Below the pieces are notes generated by a model. It did not search any database, was not told the origin of the DNA, and saw nothing but the letters and a program-made list of their open reading frames with translations. A stretch of 64,000 nt of DNA from Piscinibacter sp. (GTDB taxonomy: Bacteria > Pseudomonadota > Gammaproteobacteria > Burkholderiales > Burkholderiaceae_C): contig JADJJI010000015.1 in the NCBI GenBank assembly GCA_016706565.1, forward strand, positions 469,008 through 533,007. The letters are read 5' to 3'. The position numbers and the translations under genes were made by a program. Positions 52,819 to 63,901 of this stretch are shown piece after piece. Position 1 is the first letter of the stretch. The number at the start of each line of letters is the position of its first letter.

Positions 52819-55473
52819 ATGAACGCCACGGGCTTCGCCACCACCAAGATCCAGCCGCCGCGAGCGCGCAGCGCGCGCATCGAGCGGCCCGCGCTCGATG
52901 CGGCGCTCGGCCAGGCGCTGCGCTCGCGCCGCCTGGTGCTGCTGATGGCGCCGGCCGGGTTCGGCAAGACCTCGGCGCTGGCCGCGCAGATCGAGTCGCT
53001 GGGGCCGGGCACGGCGCTGGCCTGGTTCTCGTTCGACGAAGACGACGACGCGGCGCACCTGTTCGCCGGGCTGGCGGGCGCGCTCGAGCCGCTGGACCTG
53101 CCGTGGCGCAGCGCCCCCGCGGCGCTGGCCGCGCAACTGGGCGAACAGGGCGAGAACGGCGGCAGCCTGCGCGGCCCGGTTGCCGAACTGGTCAACGCGC
53201 TGGCTGCCGCCGGCGTGCCGCACGGCGTGATCGTGCTCGACGACCTGCACCGTGTGCAGTCGCCGGCGGTGAACGCCTTTCTCGATGAGCTGATCGAGCG
53301 GCTGCCCGCGCAGTGGACGGTGGTGATCTCCACCCGCGTCGCGCCGCGGCTGGCGCTGGCGCGCTGGCGCGCCGCCGGCGAGCTGGCCGAGTTCACGCAG
53401 GAGCAGCTGCGATTCAGCGCAGACGAGGCTCGCGCGCTCGTGCAGGCCGACCAGGCCGACCAGGCCGGCGAGCTGGCGGCGCGCCTGCCCGAGCTCGTCG
53501 AGCGCACGCAGGGCTGGCCGGCCGGCCTGCGCCTGTGCCTGGCGGCGCTGCGCGGCCGCGCGCCGGGCGCGGCGCTGCAGGGCGGGCGCCACACGGCGGT
53601 CGACCGCAGCCTGTTCGACTACCTCGCCAGCGAGGTGCTCGACGAGATGCCGATCGCGCTGCACGACTTCCTGGTGCGCAGCAGCGTGCTGCCGGTGCTG
53701 ACGGCGGCCGCCGCGGCGGGTGTGACCGGCGACGCCCGCGCCGCGCAGCGGCTCGACGAGATCGAGCGGCGCGGCCTGTTCGTCACCGCGCTCGATGCCG
53801 ACGAGCGCACGCTGGTGCTGCACGACCTGTTCCGCGATGCGCTGGACGACCGTCTGCATCGCCGCTTCCCGGACGAGTTGCCTTTGCTGCTGCGCCGCGC
53901 CGCCGAGGTGGAGCGCGATGCGCAGCGGCGCGTCGGCCTGCTGCTGCGCGCCGGTGACTGGGCTGGCGCCGAAGCCACGCTGGCCGAGTGCGCCGACGAG
54001 CTGCTGCTCAAGGGACTGTCGGCCGACGTGCGGCGCCTGATCGCGCAGTTCCCGGCAGCGTGGCGCGACGCATCGTCGCGACTGCTGCGCTGCGACGCGA
54101 TTGCCGCGTGCATGCGCTGGCACTGGAGCGAGATGGCCACGCTGATGGAAGCGGCAGTCGTTGCGGCGCAGCGCGCCGGCGATGTCGACGAGCTGCGCCT
54201 GTCGCAGGCGCTGCTGCTGGCGGCCTGGAACGCCAACGACCAGATCGAGCCTGCACAAGCGCTGCTGGCCGAACTCACCGGGCAGCCGATGCCGCCCGAG
54301 GCGGAACTGCTGCTGCTCGACGCCGAGTGCACGCTGCTGCACGACCGCGGCGACTTCGACGCGCTGTGCGCCCGTTTCGAGCAGGTGCTGGAGCGGCTGG
54401 AGTCGCACGGATCGCTGCTGAACTGGTGGGAGTGTTCGCCGCCCACTTCGTGGGCCGGCCTGCCCGGCATGGCGCCGCTGCTCGAGCGCTACGGTCGCGA
54501 GGCGCTGCGCCGCGTCGGCGAGAGCGAACTGCCGATGCGCGCCACCTTGCATTCGCTGCAGGCGGCCTCGCTGCTGTGGGCCGGGCGCATCGACGAGGCC
54601 GTGGCCTGCACGCGCGAGGCCGAATCCGACGCGCGCTGGCTGTCGCGCGCGGCCGAGATCGCGGTGGCGCTGAACATCGTTCGCACCTTCCTCGACGCGC
54701 TGCACGGCGAAGGCGACTCCGTACGCCGCCGCCTGGCAGAACTGTTCGACCAGGAGGCCGGGCACGCTTCGGCGAGCCGGCTGCGTTTCTGGCGCGGGCA
54801 TGTGTCGCGCATTGCCGTGCGCGTGCTCGACCTGCTCGGCGCCGATGCGACCGCGCTGCGCCACTGGCAGGCCTGGCATCCGGTGCACGAAGGTGCCGGC
54901 CCCGGGCCGCTGGAGGCCCGCGCCCTGGCCGCGGAGGGGCGCTGGGCCGAGGCCGCCGAGGCCTTCACGGCGCTGCTGCCGCAGGCCGCGCGGCTGGACC
55001 TGCTCGGCCAGGGCATCGAGCTGCAACTGCGCGCGGCGCATGCGCTGCTGCGCGCCGGCCGCCCGCGCGAAGCCGGCGCGCCGCTGGCGCAGGCGCTGCA
55101 GCGGGTGATCGACACGCAGTCGGCCGGGCACGCGCTGATGGCCGGCCCGGTGGTGCTGGCGGCGCTGGCGGCACACGACGCTGGCGCCGCCCTGAGCGCA
55201 GCACAGCGGCAGGCGCTGGCCGCGCTGGCCGCACAATCGGCGGCGCTGCGCGGCACCGCCGCGCCGGCTCTCGAGCCGGCGGCGCCGGAGCTGCTCAGCA
55301 GCCGCGAGCGCGAGGTGCTGGAGCGCATCGCCGCGGGCGACAGCAACAAGCTCATCGCGCGTTCGCTCGACATCAGCCCGCACACCGTGAAGCGCCACGT
55401 CGCCAACATCCTCGACAAGCTCGCGCTCGAATCGCGCGGCCAGGCCGCGGCCTGGCTGCACGCGAACCCCTGA
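52819..55473 (+). CDS. MalT-like LuxR-family ATPase regulator
   Basis: An 884-residue large ATP-binding LuxR regulator. It begins with MNATGFATTKIQPPRARSAR, then Walker A APAGFGKTS (residues about 45-53) and VIVLDDLHRVQSPAVN as Walker B, a long TPR-like middle (about 350-800), and a LuxR helix-turn-helix at the end (LSSREREVLERIAAGDSNKL). It is a signal-dependent transcription activator; the inducer is unknown. Divergent or adjacent target genes are not evident; it follows the TPM gene by 31 bp and precedes the Dsb-like gene by 21 bp. Confidence 0.9.
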   Translation: MNATGFATTKIQPPRARSARIERPALDAALGQALRSRRLVLLMAPAGFGKTSALAAQIESLGPGTALAWFSFDEDDDAAHLFAGLAGALEPLDLPWRSAPAALAAQLGEQGENGGSLRGPVAELVNALAAAGVPHGVIVLDDLHRVQSPAVNAFLDELIERLPAQWTVVISTRVAPRLALARWRAAGELAEFTQEQLRFSADEARALVQADQADQAGELAARLPELVERTQGWPAGLRLCLAALRGRAPGAALQGGRHTAVDRSLFDYLASEVLDEMPIALHDFLVRSSVLPVLTAAAAAGVTGDARAAQRLDEIERRGLFVTALDADERTLVLHDLFRDALDDRLHRRFPDELPLLLRRAAEVERDAQRRVGLLLRAGDWAGAEATLAECADELLLKGLSADVRRLIAQFPAAWRDASSRLLRCDAIAACMRWHWSEMATLMEAAVVAAQRAGDVDELRLSQALLLAAWNANDQIEPAQALLAELTGQPMPPEAELLLLDAECTLLHDRGDFDALCARFEQVLERLESHGSLLNWWECSPPTSWAGLPGMAPLLERYGREALRRVGESELPMRATLHSLQAASLLWAGRIDEAVACTREAESDARWLSRAAEIAVALNIVRTFLDALHGEGDSVRRRLAELFDQEAGHASASRLRFWRGHVSRIAVRVLDLLGADATALRHWQAWHPVHEGAGPGPLEARALAAEGRWAEAAEAFTALLPQAARLDLLGQGIELQLRAAHALLRAGRPREAGAPLAQALQRVIDTQSAGHALMAGPVVLAALAAHDAGAALSAAQRQALAALAAQSAALRGTAAPALEPAAPELLSSREREVLERIAAGDSNKLIARSLDISPHTVKRHVANILDKLALESRGQAAAWLHANP

Positions 55474-55494
55474 TCCTTCTTTCGGAGACTGACC

Positions 55495-56079
55495 ATGCAA
55501 CGCCGTCCCCTCGCCTTCGGCCTCGCCACGCTCGTGCTCGCGCCGCTGGCCGCGTGCTCGAAGAACGACGAGGCCGCGCCGGCCGCTGCTGCCCCCGCGC
55601 GCAAGCTCAGCGGCATCGAGGCCTACGCCATCGCCAGCAAGGGCAGCGGTTTCACGATGGGCCCGGTGATGGCGGCCAACACTGTCTACGTGTTCTTCGA
55701 CACCACCTGCCCGCATTGCGCCGAGCTGTGGAACGCCTCGCAGCCGCTGCTGGGCAAGCTGAAGATGGTCTGGATGCCGATCGGGCTGCTGCGCCCCTCG
55801 TCGCTGCCGCAGGGCGCCACCATCCTGGCGGCGGCCGACCCGGCCAAGGCGATGACCGAGAACGAGGCCAGCGTGCTGCAGCGCGGCGGCGGCATCAGCG
55901 TGGCCTCGTCACTGCCCGACGAGGTGGTGGCCAAGGTGAAGGCCAACACCGATCTGTTCCGTCAGCTCGACGCGGACAGCGTGCCGCTGATCGTCTATCG
56001 CAACGCTCAGACCGGCCAGCACGGCATGCATGCCGGCTCGCTGGACACGGCTTCGCTCGCTTCGCTGGCCGGCATCTGA
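55495..56079 (+). CDS. Dsb-like thioredoxin-fold lipoprotein
   Basis: A 194-residue probable lipoprotein with LAAC at about residue 18-21. The thioredoxin-fold domain has VFFDTTCPHCAELWNASQPL with a CPHC active site, as in DsbA and DsbG, and a cis-proline region near SVPLIVYRN. It probably reduces or isomerises disulphides in the periplasm, resembling DsbG in order of elements, though it lacks that protein's dimerisation domain. Confidence 0.85.
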   Translation: MQRRPLAFGLATLVLAPLAACSKNDEAAPAAAAPARKLSGIEAYAIASKGSGFTMGPVMAANTVYVFFDTTCPHCAELWNASQPLLGKLKMVWMPIGLLRPSSLPQGATILAAADPAKAMTENEASVLQRGGGISVASSLPDEVVAKVKANTDLFRQLDADSVPLIVYRNAQTGQHGMHAGSLDTASLASLAGI

Positions 56080-56184
56080 TCCGGACTGGCGTTCAATGAT
56101 CGAGCCGCAGGCTTGACCGCGGTGGCCGCACTTGGCCCTTTGCTGTCTTTCGCTTGTGGCCGCTTTCGTGCCGGGTTCGCGCAT

Positions 56185-56416
56185 CGCGGCAGGCGCTGCC
56201 CGCGGGGGGCTCATGCTGTGGCGGTCGGCGCTGTGCGCCGACTCCACTGCGATGCTCGCGCCAGGGTCGTGCCGCAGAACTCACTGCGCGACCTGCGGTC
56301 GCTGCGTTCGAACAGCCGCGGCAAGTCAGTTCACGAAGCGCGCTCACGCGCGCCGACCCTGGCGCTGCGCTTCTCGTCGCCACAGAAATCGCCCCCCGCG
56401 GGCAGCACCTGCCGCG
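56185..56416. repeat. 232-bp element with 26-bp terminal inverted repeats
   Basis: The ends (56185-56210 and 56391-56416) match in reverse complement at 25 of 26 positions. A second nested dyad is at 56258-56269 and 56354-56365 (12 of 12). The whole segment could fold into one long hairpin, as in MITE-like or palindromic intergenic elements. No transposase is nearby. Confidence 0.65.
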
Positions 56417-56499
56417 AAGTCCACCACCGGTTCTTCTCAGACTGCATGCCACCGCTGGTTCAGCAAAGGCACGCCCAGGCAGGCGCAGGCGCGCCTCTG

Positions 56500-56780
56500 A
56501 GGTGCCGAGAAGCACAGGGCTCGTGGCCGCGCGCGCAGCGCGCTTCGTCTTCTGACTCGTCGATGCTGTCCGAACGCAGCGACCGCAGGGAGCGTAGTGA
56601 GTTCGGCGACGGGGCCGCGAGACCGAGCATCGCAGGGGAGTCGGCGCGCAGCGCCGACCGCCGGGGCGAAGCGCCGCAGCCTGCCCGGGCGTGCCTTTGC
56701 CGCGCCACCCAAGACCTGCACTCCAGACGTCGAAAGACCGCAAAGGGCCGCAAGCTGCCAGACGCGCCCGTGTGACTTCG
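56500..56780. repeat. Diverged inverted copy of the preceding repeat
   Basis: Read on the minus strand this stretch follows the same order as the left arm: CGGCGGTCGGCGCTG, CGCCGACTCC, TGCGATGCTCG and CTGCGGTCGCTGCGTTCG all recur, with insertions and substitutions between. The two copies face each other. I estimate the similarity by eye only. Confidence 0.5.
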
Positions 56781-56831
56781 TGAGGCCGTGAACGCGAACT
56801 GGAGAGAGTGCCCGACGCAGGTTCGCCGCGC

Positions 56832-57677
56832 TCAGCGCGGCGTCGCGATCGCCCGGCGGAAGCCCGACAGCCAGGCCTTCAGCCGCCGCTCGTGCGTGAC
56901 GCCGACGCGCACCATGATCTTCTGCCCGGCCGACAGCGACTCGAGCGCCGGGTCGGTGTACTCGTAGCGCACCCAGGGCCGTGTCGAAGGCACCTCGCCC
57001 TTCACGTCCACCAGCTTCACCGAGGGCGGCTGCTTCGGCTCCGGTGCGGCGAGCAGGTGGTCGATCACCTCGACCAGCCGGTCGTTGAACTGGCCTTTCG
57101 GATAGCCCAGCTCGGCATAGGCCTGGCGGAACAGCGGGTAGAGTCGGCGGTACAGCGCCGCCGCGCGGGCGGGTTCCACCGACACCACGAAACCCACGAA
57201 GGGCTCGTAGCGGCGCGCGTTGTCCGCCGCGATCAACTCGGCGTCGCCGGCCAGCAACAACTGCAGCTTGCCCGGCATGGGCTGCACCGGCCACAGCCGC
57301 GACGCAGCATGCGGCCGCGCCAGGTTGTCCACCGTCACCACCGTTCGGCGCACGAAGCCGTCGGCGTTCAGGAAGGCCATCACGCCCTGCCGCGTCAGCA
57401 GTTCGGCGAGCGCCGCCTGCACCACGCCATCGGCCTCGTCCAGCGGCGGCAGCGATGCCGGTGCGGAGGCCGTGGCCACGGGGGCTTCGATCGGGTGGCG
57501 CTCACCGGCTTCGACCACTGCGGCGGGGGCGGACGCGGGTTCCGGCGCAGCGGCGGGCGCTTCGGCCACCGGCGCGGGCGGCTGGGGTTGGGCTCTGTAC
57601 ATCCACCACAGGGTGCCGCCGGCGCCGATCAGCGCGACGAGCAACCCGGTGACGAGCACGATGGTGCGTGTCTTCAT
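56832..57677 (-). CDS. DUF3014 family protein
   Basis: A 281-residue protein with an N-terminal membrane helix (about residues 5-26), an Ala/Pro-rich periplasmic linker (28-75) and a conserved C-terminal domain with FLNADGFVRRTVVTVDNLAR, LRLLYPLFRQAYAELGYP-like YRRLYPLFRQAYAELGYPKG and RYEYTDPALESLSAGQK. This matches DUF3014. Function unknown; a membrane-anchored periplasmic role is likely. Confidence 0.82.
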   Translation of the reverse strand: MKTRTIVLVTGLLVALIGAGGTLWWMYRAQPQPPAPVAEAPAAAPEPASAPAAVVEAGERHPIEAPVATASAPASLPPLDEADGVVQAALAELLTRQGVMAFLNADGFVRRTVVTVDNLARPHAASRLWPVQPMPGKLQLLLAGDAELIAADNARRYEPFVGFVVSVEPARAAALYRRLYPLFRQAYAELGYPKGQFNDRLVEVIDHLLAAPEPKQPPSVKLVDVKGEVPSTRPWVRYEYTDPALESLSAGQKIMVRVGVTHERRLKAWLSGFRRAIATPR

Positions 57678-57755
57678 GGCATCTCCGGAGATCGACCCTC
57701 CCCCACCGGGTCGGACCCGAAGCGTAGCCCCACGTTCGCGCGCAGATGTATCAAG

Positions 57756-58751
57756 TCAATTCGGATGCGCTTCGGCGCTCTCCGGTTCCGGGCGCGAACG
57801 CACCGCCCAGGCCACGCCGGCCACCAGCAGCGCCACGCCGGCCAGCGTCTGTGCCTGTGGCGCCTGGCCGCGCAGCACGAAGGCATAGGCCAGCGCCGAC
57901 AGCGTCTCGAAGACGATCAACTGCCCGGCCAGCGTGGGTGGCAGGCGCTGGCTGGCCTCGTTCCAGCAGAGTGTGCCCAGCCAAGAAGCGAGCAAGCCGA
58001 TGGCGAACATCAGCGCCACGAAGTCGGCCGCACGCGGGCCGAAGGGCATGGCGAACGCCGAGCCCGAAGCGGCGAACCAGGCCCACGTGAGCGCATAGCC
58101 GATCAGCGCCAGCGGCAGCGTCGCCAGGCCCTGCGCCGTGGCCCAGCCGCGCGGGCTGCGGTCGGGGTGGGCGCGCAGCCACTCGGCGTTGCGGATCGGG
58201 TACCAGGTCCAGCAGGCGACCGCGCCCACGGCGAGCGCCGCGCCGATCAGGTAGCGGCCGAGGTCGGCGCCGGGCTCGGCGCGCAGCCGGTCGATCTCGA
58301 CCTGGTTGACCAGCCCGATGCCCAGCGCGATCAACCCCAGCGACGGCGCCAGCCGCGACCAGCGCAGCGGCTGCTCGCGCCGCGTGCCGTGGCGGTGGCC
58401 GCGCAGGTTCGCGGTGATGGCGATGACGACGGGCAGCGTGCCGATGATCATCGTCGGCAGCGGACCGCCGGCGCGCTGGATCGCGCTGGCCAGGAACAGG
58501 TAGTAGACGACGTTGCCCACCAGCGCCAGGCGCAGCGCCTCGCGCCAGTCGGCCCGCGTGAGCTGGCGCAGCGTGGCACGGTCGAGCCAGCCCAGCGGCA
58601 GCGCGATCAGCCCGAACGCCAGGTAGCGGCCGAAGGACTGCAGCGTGGCCGGGTACTCCGGCAGCAGCAGCGGGCCGACGAAGACCAGGCCCCACATCAG
58701 GCCGGCGGCCAGGGCGAAGAGGGTTCCGGTGAAAAGGGGGGCGGTGAACAT
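57756..58751 (-). CDS. EamA/DMT-family transporter
   Basis: A 331-residue integral membrane protein with ten predicted helices in two EamA-like halves (TGTLFALAAGLMWGLVFVG and LIVFETLSALAYAFVLRG are examples). The drug/metabolite transporter superfamily includes exporters of amino acids and other metabolites; the substrate cannot be told. ATG 58751 is chosen because the first helix begins eight residues later; a frame extending 24 codons further lacks family similarity. Confidence 0.87.
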   Translation of the reverse strand: MFTAPLFTGTLFALAAGLMWGLVFVGPLLLPEYPATLQSFGRYLAFGLIALPLGWLDRATLRQLTRADWREALRLALVGNVVYYLFLASAIQRAGGPLPTMIIGTLPVVIAITANLRGHRHGTRREQPLRWSRLAPSLGLIALGIGLVNQVEIDRLRAEPGADLGRYLIGAALAVGAVACWTWYPIRNAEWLRAHPDRSPRGWATAQGLATLPLALIGYALTWAWFAASGSAFAMPFGPRAADFVALMFAIGLLASWLGTLCWNEASQRLPPTLAGQLIVFETLSALAYAFVLRGQAPQAQTLAGVALLVAGVAWAVRSRPEPESAEAHPN

Positions 58752-58813
58752 GAGGCCCGAAGTGTGGCTCAGGTTTGGACGGCGCCTGTGGGCGCTTGCG
58801 CTACGCTTGCGGC

Positions 58814-59038
58814 ATGAAGACATTCAACGTCGAAGTGCAGCGCATCAAGGCCATGTCCAACAGCCACGGCCTGGTGCGGGCACGGGTCGATGCGCTGGTG
58901 CAGCCGGCGCCGCCGCGCAGCGAGGGCGACGAGAGCAGCGTGCTCAGCATGAGCGTGGAGAACGCGCGCGTGCTCTACCTGCTGCTCAAGCAGCAACTCG
59001 CCGAGGTGGACGGGCGCAAGGCGCGCAGCCAGCGCTGA
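58814..59038 (+). CDS. Small hypothetical protein
   Basis: A 74-residue soluble protein: a short beta/alpha segment (MKTFNVEVQRIKAMSNSHGL), an acidic loop and a C-terminal helix (NARVLYLLLKQQLAEVDGRK) ending in basic residues. No motif or signal peptide recognised. Divergent from the EamA gene, with its start 62 bp away. Its real-gene status rests on start, frame and codon use only. Confidence 0.6.
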   Translation: MKTFNVEVQRIKAMSNSHGLVRARVDALVQPAPPRSEGDESSVLSMSVENARVLYLLLKQQLAEVDGRKARSQR

Positions 59039-59053
59039 GCCGCAGTCTGATTC

Positions 59054-59830
59054 TCAGTTCGACGGTGCCGCGATCCACGCGGCGATCGCGTCGACGGCCT
59101 GCTTCTCCATGCCGATGAAGCCGTGCCAGTGCAGCGCCTCGCACGCCGCGCCCTGCGGCTCGCCGCCGCCGTCGAGCATCAGCAGCTTCTTGACCGACGC
59201 GTTCTTCAGGTCGCGCATCAGGTAGGGCACGTCGGCCGGGCGGCACAGCACGCAGGCGTCTTTTGCGTGGTGCACCACCAGCACCGGCATCGAAAGGGCG
59301 GCGAGGTTCTGCTGCATCAGCGCGCCGGGGCGATCCAGGTTGACCAGGCTCGAGCTCAGCACCACGCCGCCGACGCGGCCCGGCGGCAGGCCGATCGCCG
59401 CCGCCGCAGCCGACACCGTGCCGCGGCTCGTGCCCACCAGCCACAGCGGCAGCGCACTGCGCCGGCGCAGCTCGTCGACCACCGCACCGATGTCGGCCAG
59501 GTGGGCGGCGCCGGTGCGCTCGGCCACGTCGAGCTCGGCCATGTCGGTCGGCTTGCCGAAGATCGCCACGTTCAGGCCCGCCGCGCGGAAGTGCTGCAGC
59601 GAACGCACGAGGAAATTGCGGCTCGAGGGCTGGCCGCTGTCGACCTTGCCGAATCCGCCACCGCCGCCGGGAAACAGCAGCACCGTGGCACGTGCGCCGT
59701 CCACCGGCTCCCACCAGACGTTGGTGGTGATGCCGTCGCGCGTGGGCAGCTTGAGCAGCATGCCCTGAGCGTGACTCGCGGCACAGAGAGTGGCCAGCAG
59801 CAGCGCGGCCAGCCAGCGCGGGATGGTCAT
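59054..59830 (-). CDS. Secreted alpha/beta hydrolase
   Basis: A 258-residue protein with a signal peptide ending ASHAQG. The alpha/beta-hydrolase features are FPGGGGGFGKV (oxyanion-hole loop), nucleophile elbow LVGTSRGTVSA, Asp in VVHHAKDACVL and a late His in EALHWHGFIG. Esterase or similar activity in the periplasm is likely. Two cysteines in KDACVLCRP may be disulphide-bonded. Confidence 0.82.
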   Translation of the reverse strand: MTIPRWLAALLLATLCAASHAQGMLLKLPTRDGITTNVWWEPVDGARATVLLFPGGGGGFGKVDSGQPSSRNFLVRSLQHFRAAGLNVAIFGKPTDMAELDVAERTGAAHLADIGAVVDELRRRSALPLWLVGTSRGTVSAAAAAIGLPPGRVGGVVLSSSLVNLDRPGALMQQNLAALSMPVLVVHHAKDACVLCRPADVPYLMRDLKNASVKKLLMLDGGGEPQGAACEALHWHGFIGMEKQAVDAIAAWIAAPSN

Positions 59831-59845
59831 GAAGACCTCAGGGGG

Positions 59846-60517
59846 CTAACGCGCGTCGGCGACGCGCTGTGCCGGTATTTTCCACGTGCCGCTGCGGATC
59901 TCGGCATGCGTGAGACGGCGCACTTCCACCGGCGCGATGCCGCTGATGCCGAGCTTGCGCGCTGCCGCGTGGCTGAGGTCGATGACGCGGCCGGGCTTGA
60001 ACGGGCCGCGGTCGTTGACGCGCACCACCACCTCGCGCTTGTTGCGCGGGTTGCGCACCAGCGCGTAGCTGGGCAGCGGCATGGTCTTGTGCGCCGCCGT
60101 CATCGCGTGCATGTCATAGATCTCGCCGGTGGCCGTGCGCCGGCCGTGGAAGGGCTTGCCGTACCACGAGGCGATGCCGGTCTCGGTGAGCGGCACGTCG
60201 GCGGCTTCGGGTTCGTAGGTCTCGCCCTTGATCTCGTAGGGCACGTTCGGTGCGCCCTGCGGGATCGCCACCACGCGCGGCACGGCGTCCGGCGGGTCGC
60301 GCCGCGGCGCGGGGGCGGCGACCGGCGGTGCGGGTTTGGCGACGACCGGCGGCGCCGGGGCCGGTGCCGGTGCCTGAGCGGGCTCGGAGGAGGCCGGCCA
60401 CGGCAGGCTGATCGATGGCAGCGTCGGCAGGCGCAGCGAGCCGCAGCCGGCGAGCAGCAGCGGCGCGAGCAGCACGGCGGCCAGCCGAGCCGCGCGGCGG
60501 AGGTGAAGCGTCTCCAT
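59846..60517 (-). CDS. rlpA: RlpA-like septal lytic transglycosylase
   Basis: A 223-residue lipoprotein with LAGC at about residues 22-25, a Pro/Ala linker (about 35-90) and a double-psi beta-barrel domain: TGIASWYGKPFHGRRTATGE, ALVRNPRNKREVVVRVNDRG and RVIDLSHAAARKLG. RlpA cuts peptidoglycan lacking stem peptides at the division septum. A C-terminal SPOR domain, present in many homologues, is absent. Start at ATG 60517 rather than the longer frame, which lacks a signal peptide at its beginning. Confidence 0.85.
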   Translation of the reverse strand: METLHLRRAARLAAVLLAPLLLAGCGSLRLPTLPSISLPWPASSEPAQAPAPAPAPPVVAKPAPPVAAPAPRRDPPDAVPRVVAIPQGAPNVPYEIKGETYEPEAADVPLTETGIASWYGKPFHGRRTATGEIYDMHAMTAAHKTMPLPSYALVRNPRNKREVVVRVNDRGPFKPGRVIDLSHAAARKLGISGIAPVEVRRLTHAEIRSGTWKIPAQRVADAR

Positions 60518-60732
60518 GTCCGCAGTGAACGGCGGGACAGGGGGGGACTTCAGTAACAGAAACAGTTGTGCGCGTTGATCCGTGACAAGCGGCCGGATTG
60601 GCGCGACGCGCGGCGCCATGTGCAAGTAACCGCAACCGCCGGCTGCTGCGCCGGCGCAACGCCGGCGCCGACCCGGCCCTCAGCTTCTTCGCGCCGCCGC
60701 CGATAACCCGTCGACACGACGAGGGATACACC

Positions 60733-62004
60733 ATGACGACATCGCCCGCCACCGCCTCGGCCTTCCAGTCCGCCAACCCGCACGCGCTGGCCACCATCCT
60801 GCAGGCCAGCGAGACGCAGCGCATCATCGCCGCGACCGACATCTTCGATCTCGCCGGAACCAAGCTGTGGGCGCGCCACCAGCCGGTGTCTGCCGAACTG
60901 CAGCGCAAGCTGCTCGACCGCAAGCTGCGCGAGCCGCTGGAGAGCTGCCTGATCGCCGAAGACGGCGTGACCCCGGCCATGCTCGTCGAGCGCCTCGAAC
61001 AACTGGTCGAGGGCGAAACGCGCCTGGCACCGCTGCTGCGCCCGCAAGCGGCCAAGCTGCTTCGCGAAGCCCAGCACCTGCCTCTGCACCCGGTGGCGCA
61101 ACTGCTGCTCAGCGCGGCGCAGGCCGCGCGGCCGCACGCCTTCGAGCATGCGGTCGCGGCGATGGGGCTGGCCGGCTCGCTGATGGTCGGCCATGGCGGG
61201 CAGACGCCGGAGATCCGGCTGGCGATGCTGGCCGGCCTGCTGCACGACCTCGGCGAGATGTACATCGACCCGCTGCACGGCGAGGCCGAGACCGAGCGCG
61301 AGCTCGATGCGCTGAGCTACCGCCAGCTCGTCGTGCATCCGCACGTCGGCCTGCTGCTGATCGCGCAACTCACCAACTACCCGGGCTCCGTCGCGCGCGC
61401 GGTGGCCGAGCACCACGAGCGGCTCGACGGCTCCGGCTACCCGCATGCGAAGCGCGGCGAGAGCCTGTCGCCGCTCGGCCGCCTGATGGCCGTCACCGAC
61501 GCGGCGCTGGCCGCGCTGCGCGGGCCGCACGAGCAGCTGCTGCACGCCAGCATCGCGCTGCGTGCCGTGCCGGGCGAGTTCGATCTGGCCTGGGTCGGCC
61601 AGCTGTCGCGGGCGGCGAGCGAACAGCCGCCGCTGCAGCCGGCCATGCAGCCGGCGGAGATCCGCGCTCGCCGCGCCGCGCTCGAAGAGGTGCTGCAGGC
61701 CGCCGAGGACAACGCCGGGCTGCTGGCCGTCGGCGAGCGTTCGGTGAACATGCATTCGGCGCTCGAGCTCGCGCAGTTCCTGGTCGGCCGGCTGCGCGCC
61801 GGCTGGAACGAGAGCGGCCTGTGGAGCCCGCAGGCCGCCACCGGCACCGATGCGGCCGAGGTCGAGGCCGTCGAGGACGAGCTCTACCACCGCCTGCGCG
61901 GCGTCCAGCGGGCCGTGCTGTTGCGCGCTGGCGAACTGCCAGCCGACGAGGCCGCCACGCTGGCGGCGCTGTGCGAATCGCTGCCGATGGGCCGCGTGGG
62001 CTGA
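60733..62004 (+). CDS. HD-GYP-like phosphodiesterase
   Basis: A 423-residue cytoplasmic protein with an HD domain: HAVAAMGLAGSLMVGH, LLHDLGEMYIDPLHG and AEHHERLDGSGYPHAKRGES. The last is the GYP signature of c-di-GMP phosphodiesterases, but the usual HDxGK reads HDLGE. It may degrade cyclic di-GMP made by enzymes such as the truncated GGDEF protein at the other end of the window. The N-terminal 110 residues and C-terminal helical region (about 330-423) have no assigned role. Divergent from rlpA. Confidence 0.8.
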   Translation: MTTSPATASAFQSANPHALATILQASETQRIIAATDIFDLAGTKLWARHQPVSAELQRKLLDRKLREPLESCLIAEDGVTPAMLVERLEQLVEGETRLAPLLRPQAAKLLREAQHLPLHPVAQLLLSAAQAARPHAFEHAVAAMGLAGSLMVGHGGQTPEIRLAMLAGLLHDLGEMYIDPLHGEAETERELDALSYRQLVVHPHVGLLLIAQLTNYPGSVARAVAEHHERLDGSGYPHAKRGESLSPLGRLMAVTDAALAALRGPHEQLLHASIALRAVPGEFDLAWVGQLSRAASEQPPLQPAMQPAEIRARRAALEEVLQAAEDNAGLLAVGERSVNMHSALELAQFLVGRLRAGWNESGLWSPQAATGTDAAEVEAVEDELYHRLRGVQRAVLLRAGELPADEAATLAALCESLPMGRVG

Positions 62005-62020
62005 GCGACGGCCATGAAAA

Positions 62021-62049
62021 AGCCCCCGCGGCTCGCGCCGGCGGGGGCT
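62021..62049 (-). terminator. Rho-independent terminator of glpV
   Basis: Stem AGCCCCCGC/GCGGGGGCT with an 11-base loop. On the minus strand it is followed by a TTTTT run (AAAAA at 62016-62020 on the plus strand). It lies 23 bp after the stop of the minus-strand glycerol-binding gene. Confidence 0.75.
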
Positions 62050-62071
62050 GCTGGTTCAGCTATCGATCAGC

Positions 62072-63817
<1,746 letters not shown>

Positions 63818-63901
63818 CTTGGTCTCCTCAGTTGTGCTTCCCGGTCTTGATCTGGGGCGCCGGCTGGGAAGCTGCGGCCGGCGCCGTTTCTCACTCTCTC
63901 G

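Larger units (their letters stand above)
56080..56831. other. Intergenic region with palindromic repeats, no gene
   Basis: No protein-coding pattern with a plausible start, ribosome-binding site and codon use is seen here. Short open frames exist in all six frames because the DNA is palindromic. The region contains two inverted, partly similar repeat arms (about 56130-56416 and 56500-56780), described separately. It looks like a small mobile or repetitive element cluster. Confidence 0.6.

Noticed and set aside
56100-56780. Short open frames in the intergenic repeats
   Set aside because: Arg/Ser-rich products appear in several frames at once and reflect the palindromic DNA, not protein coding.
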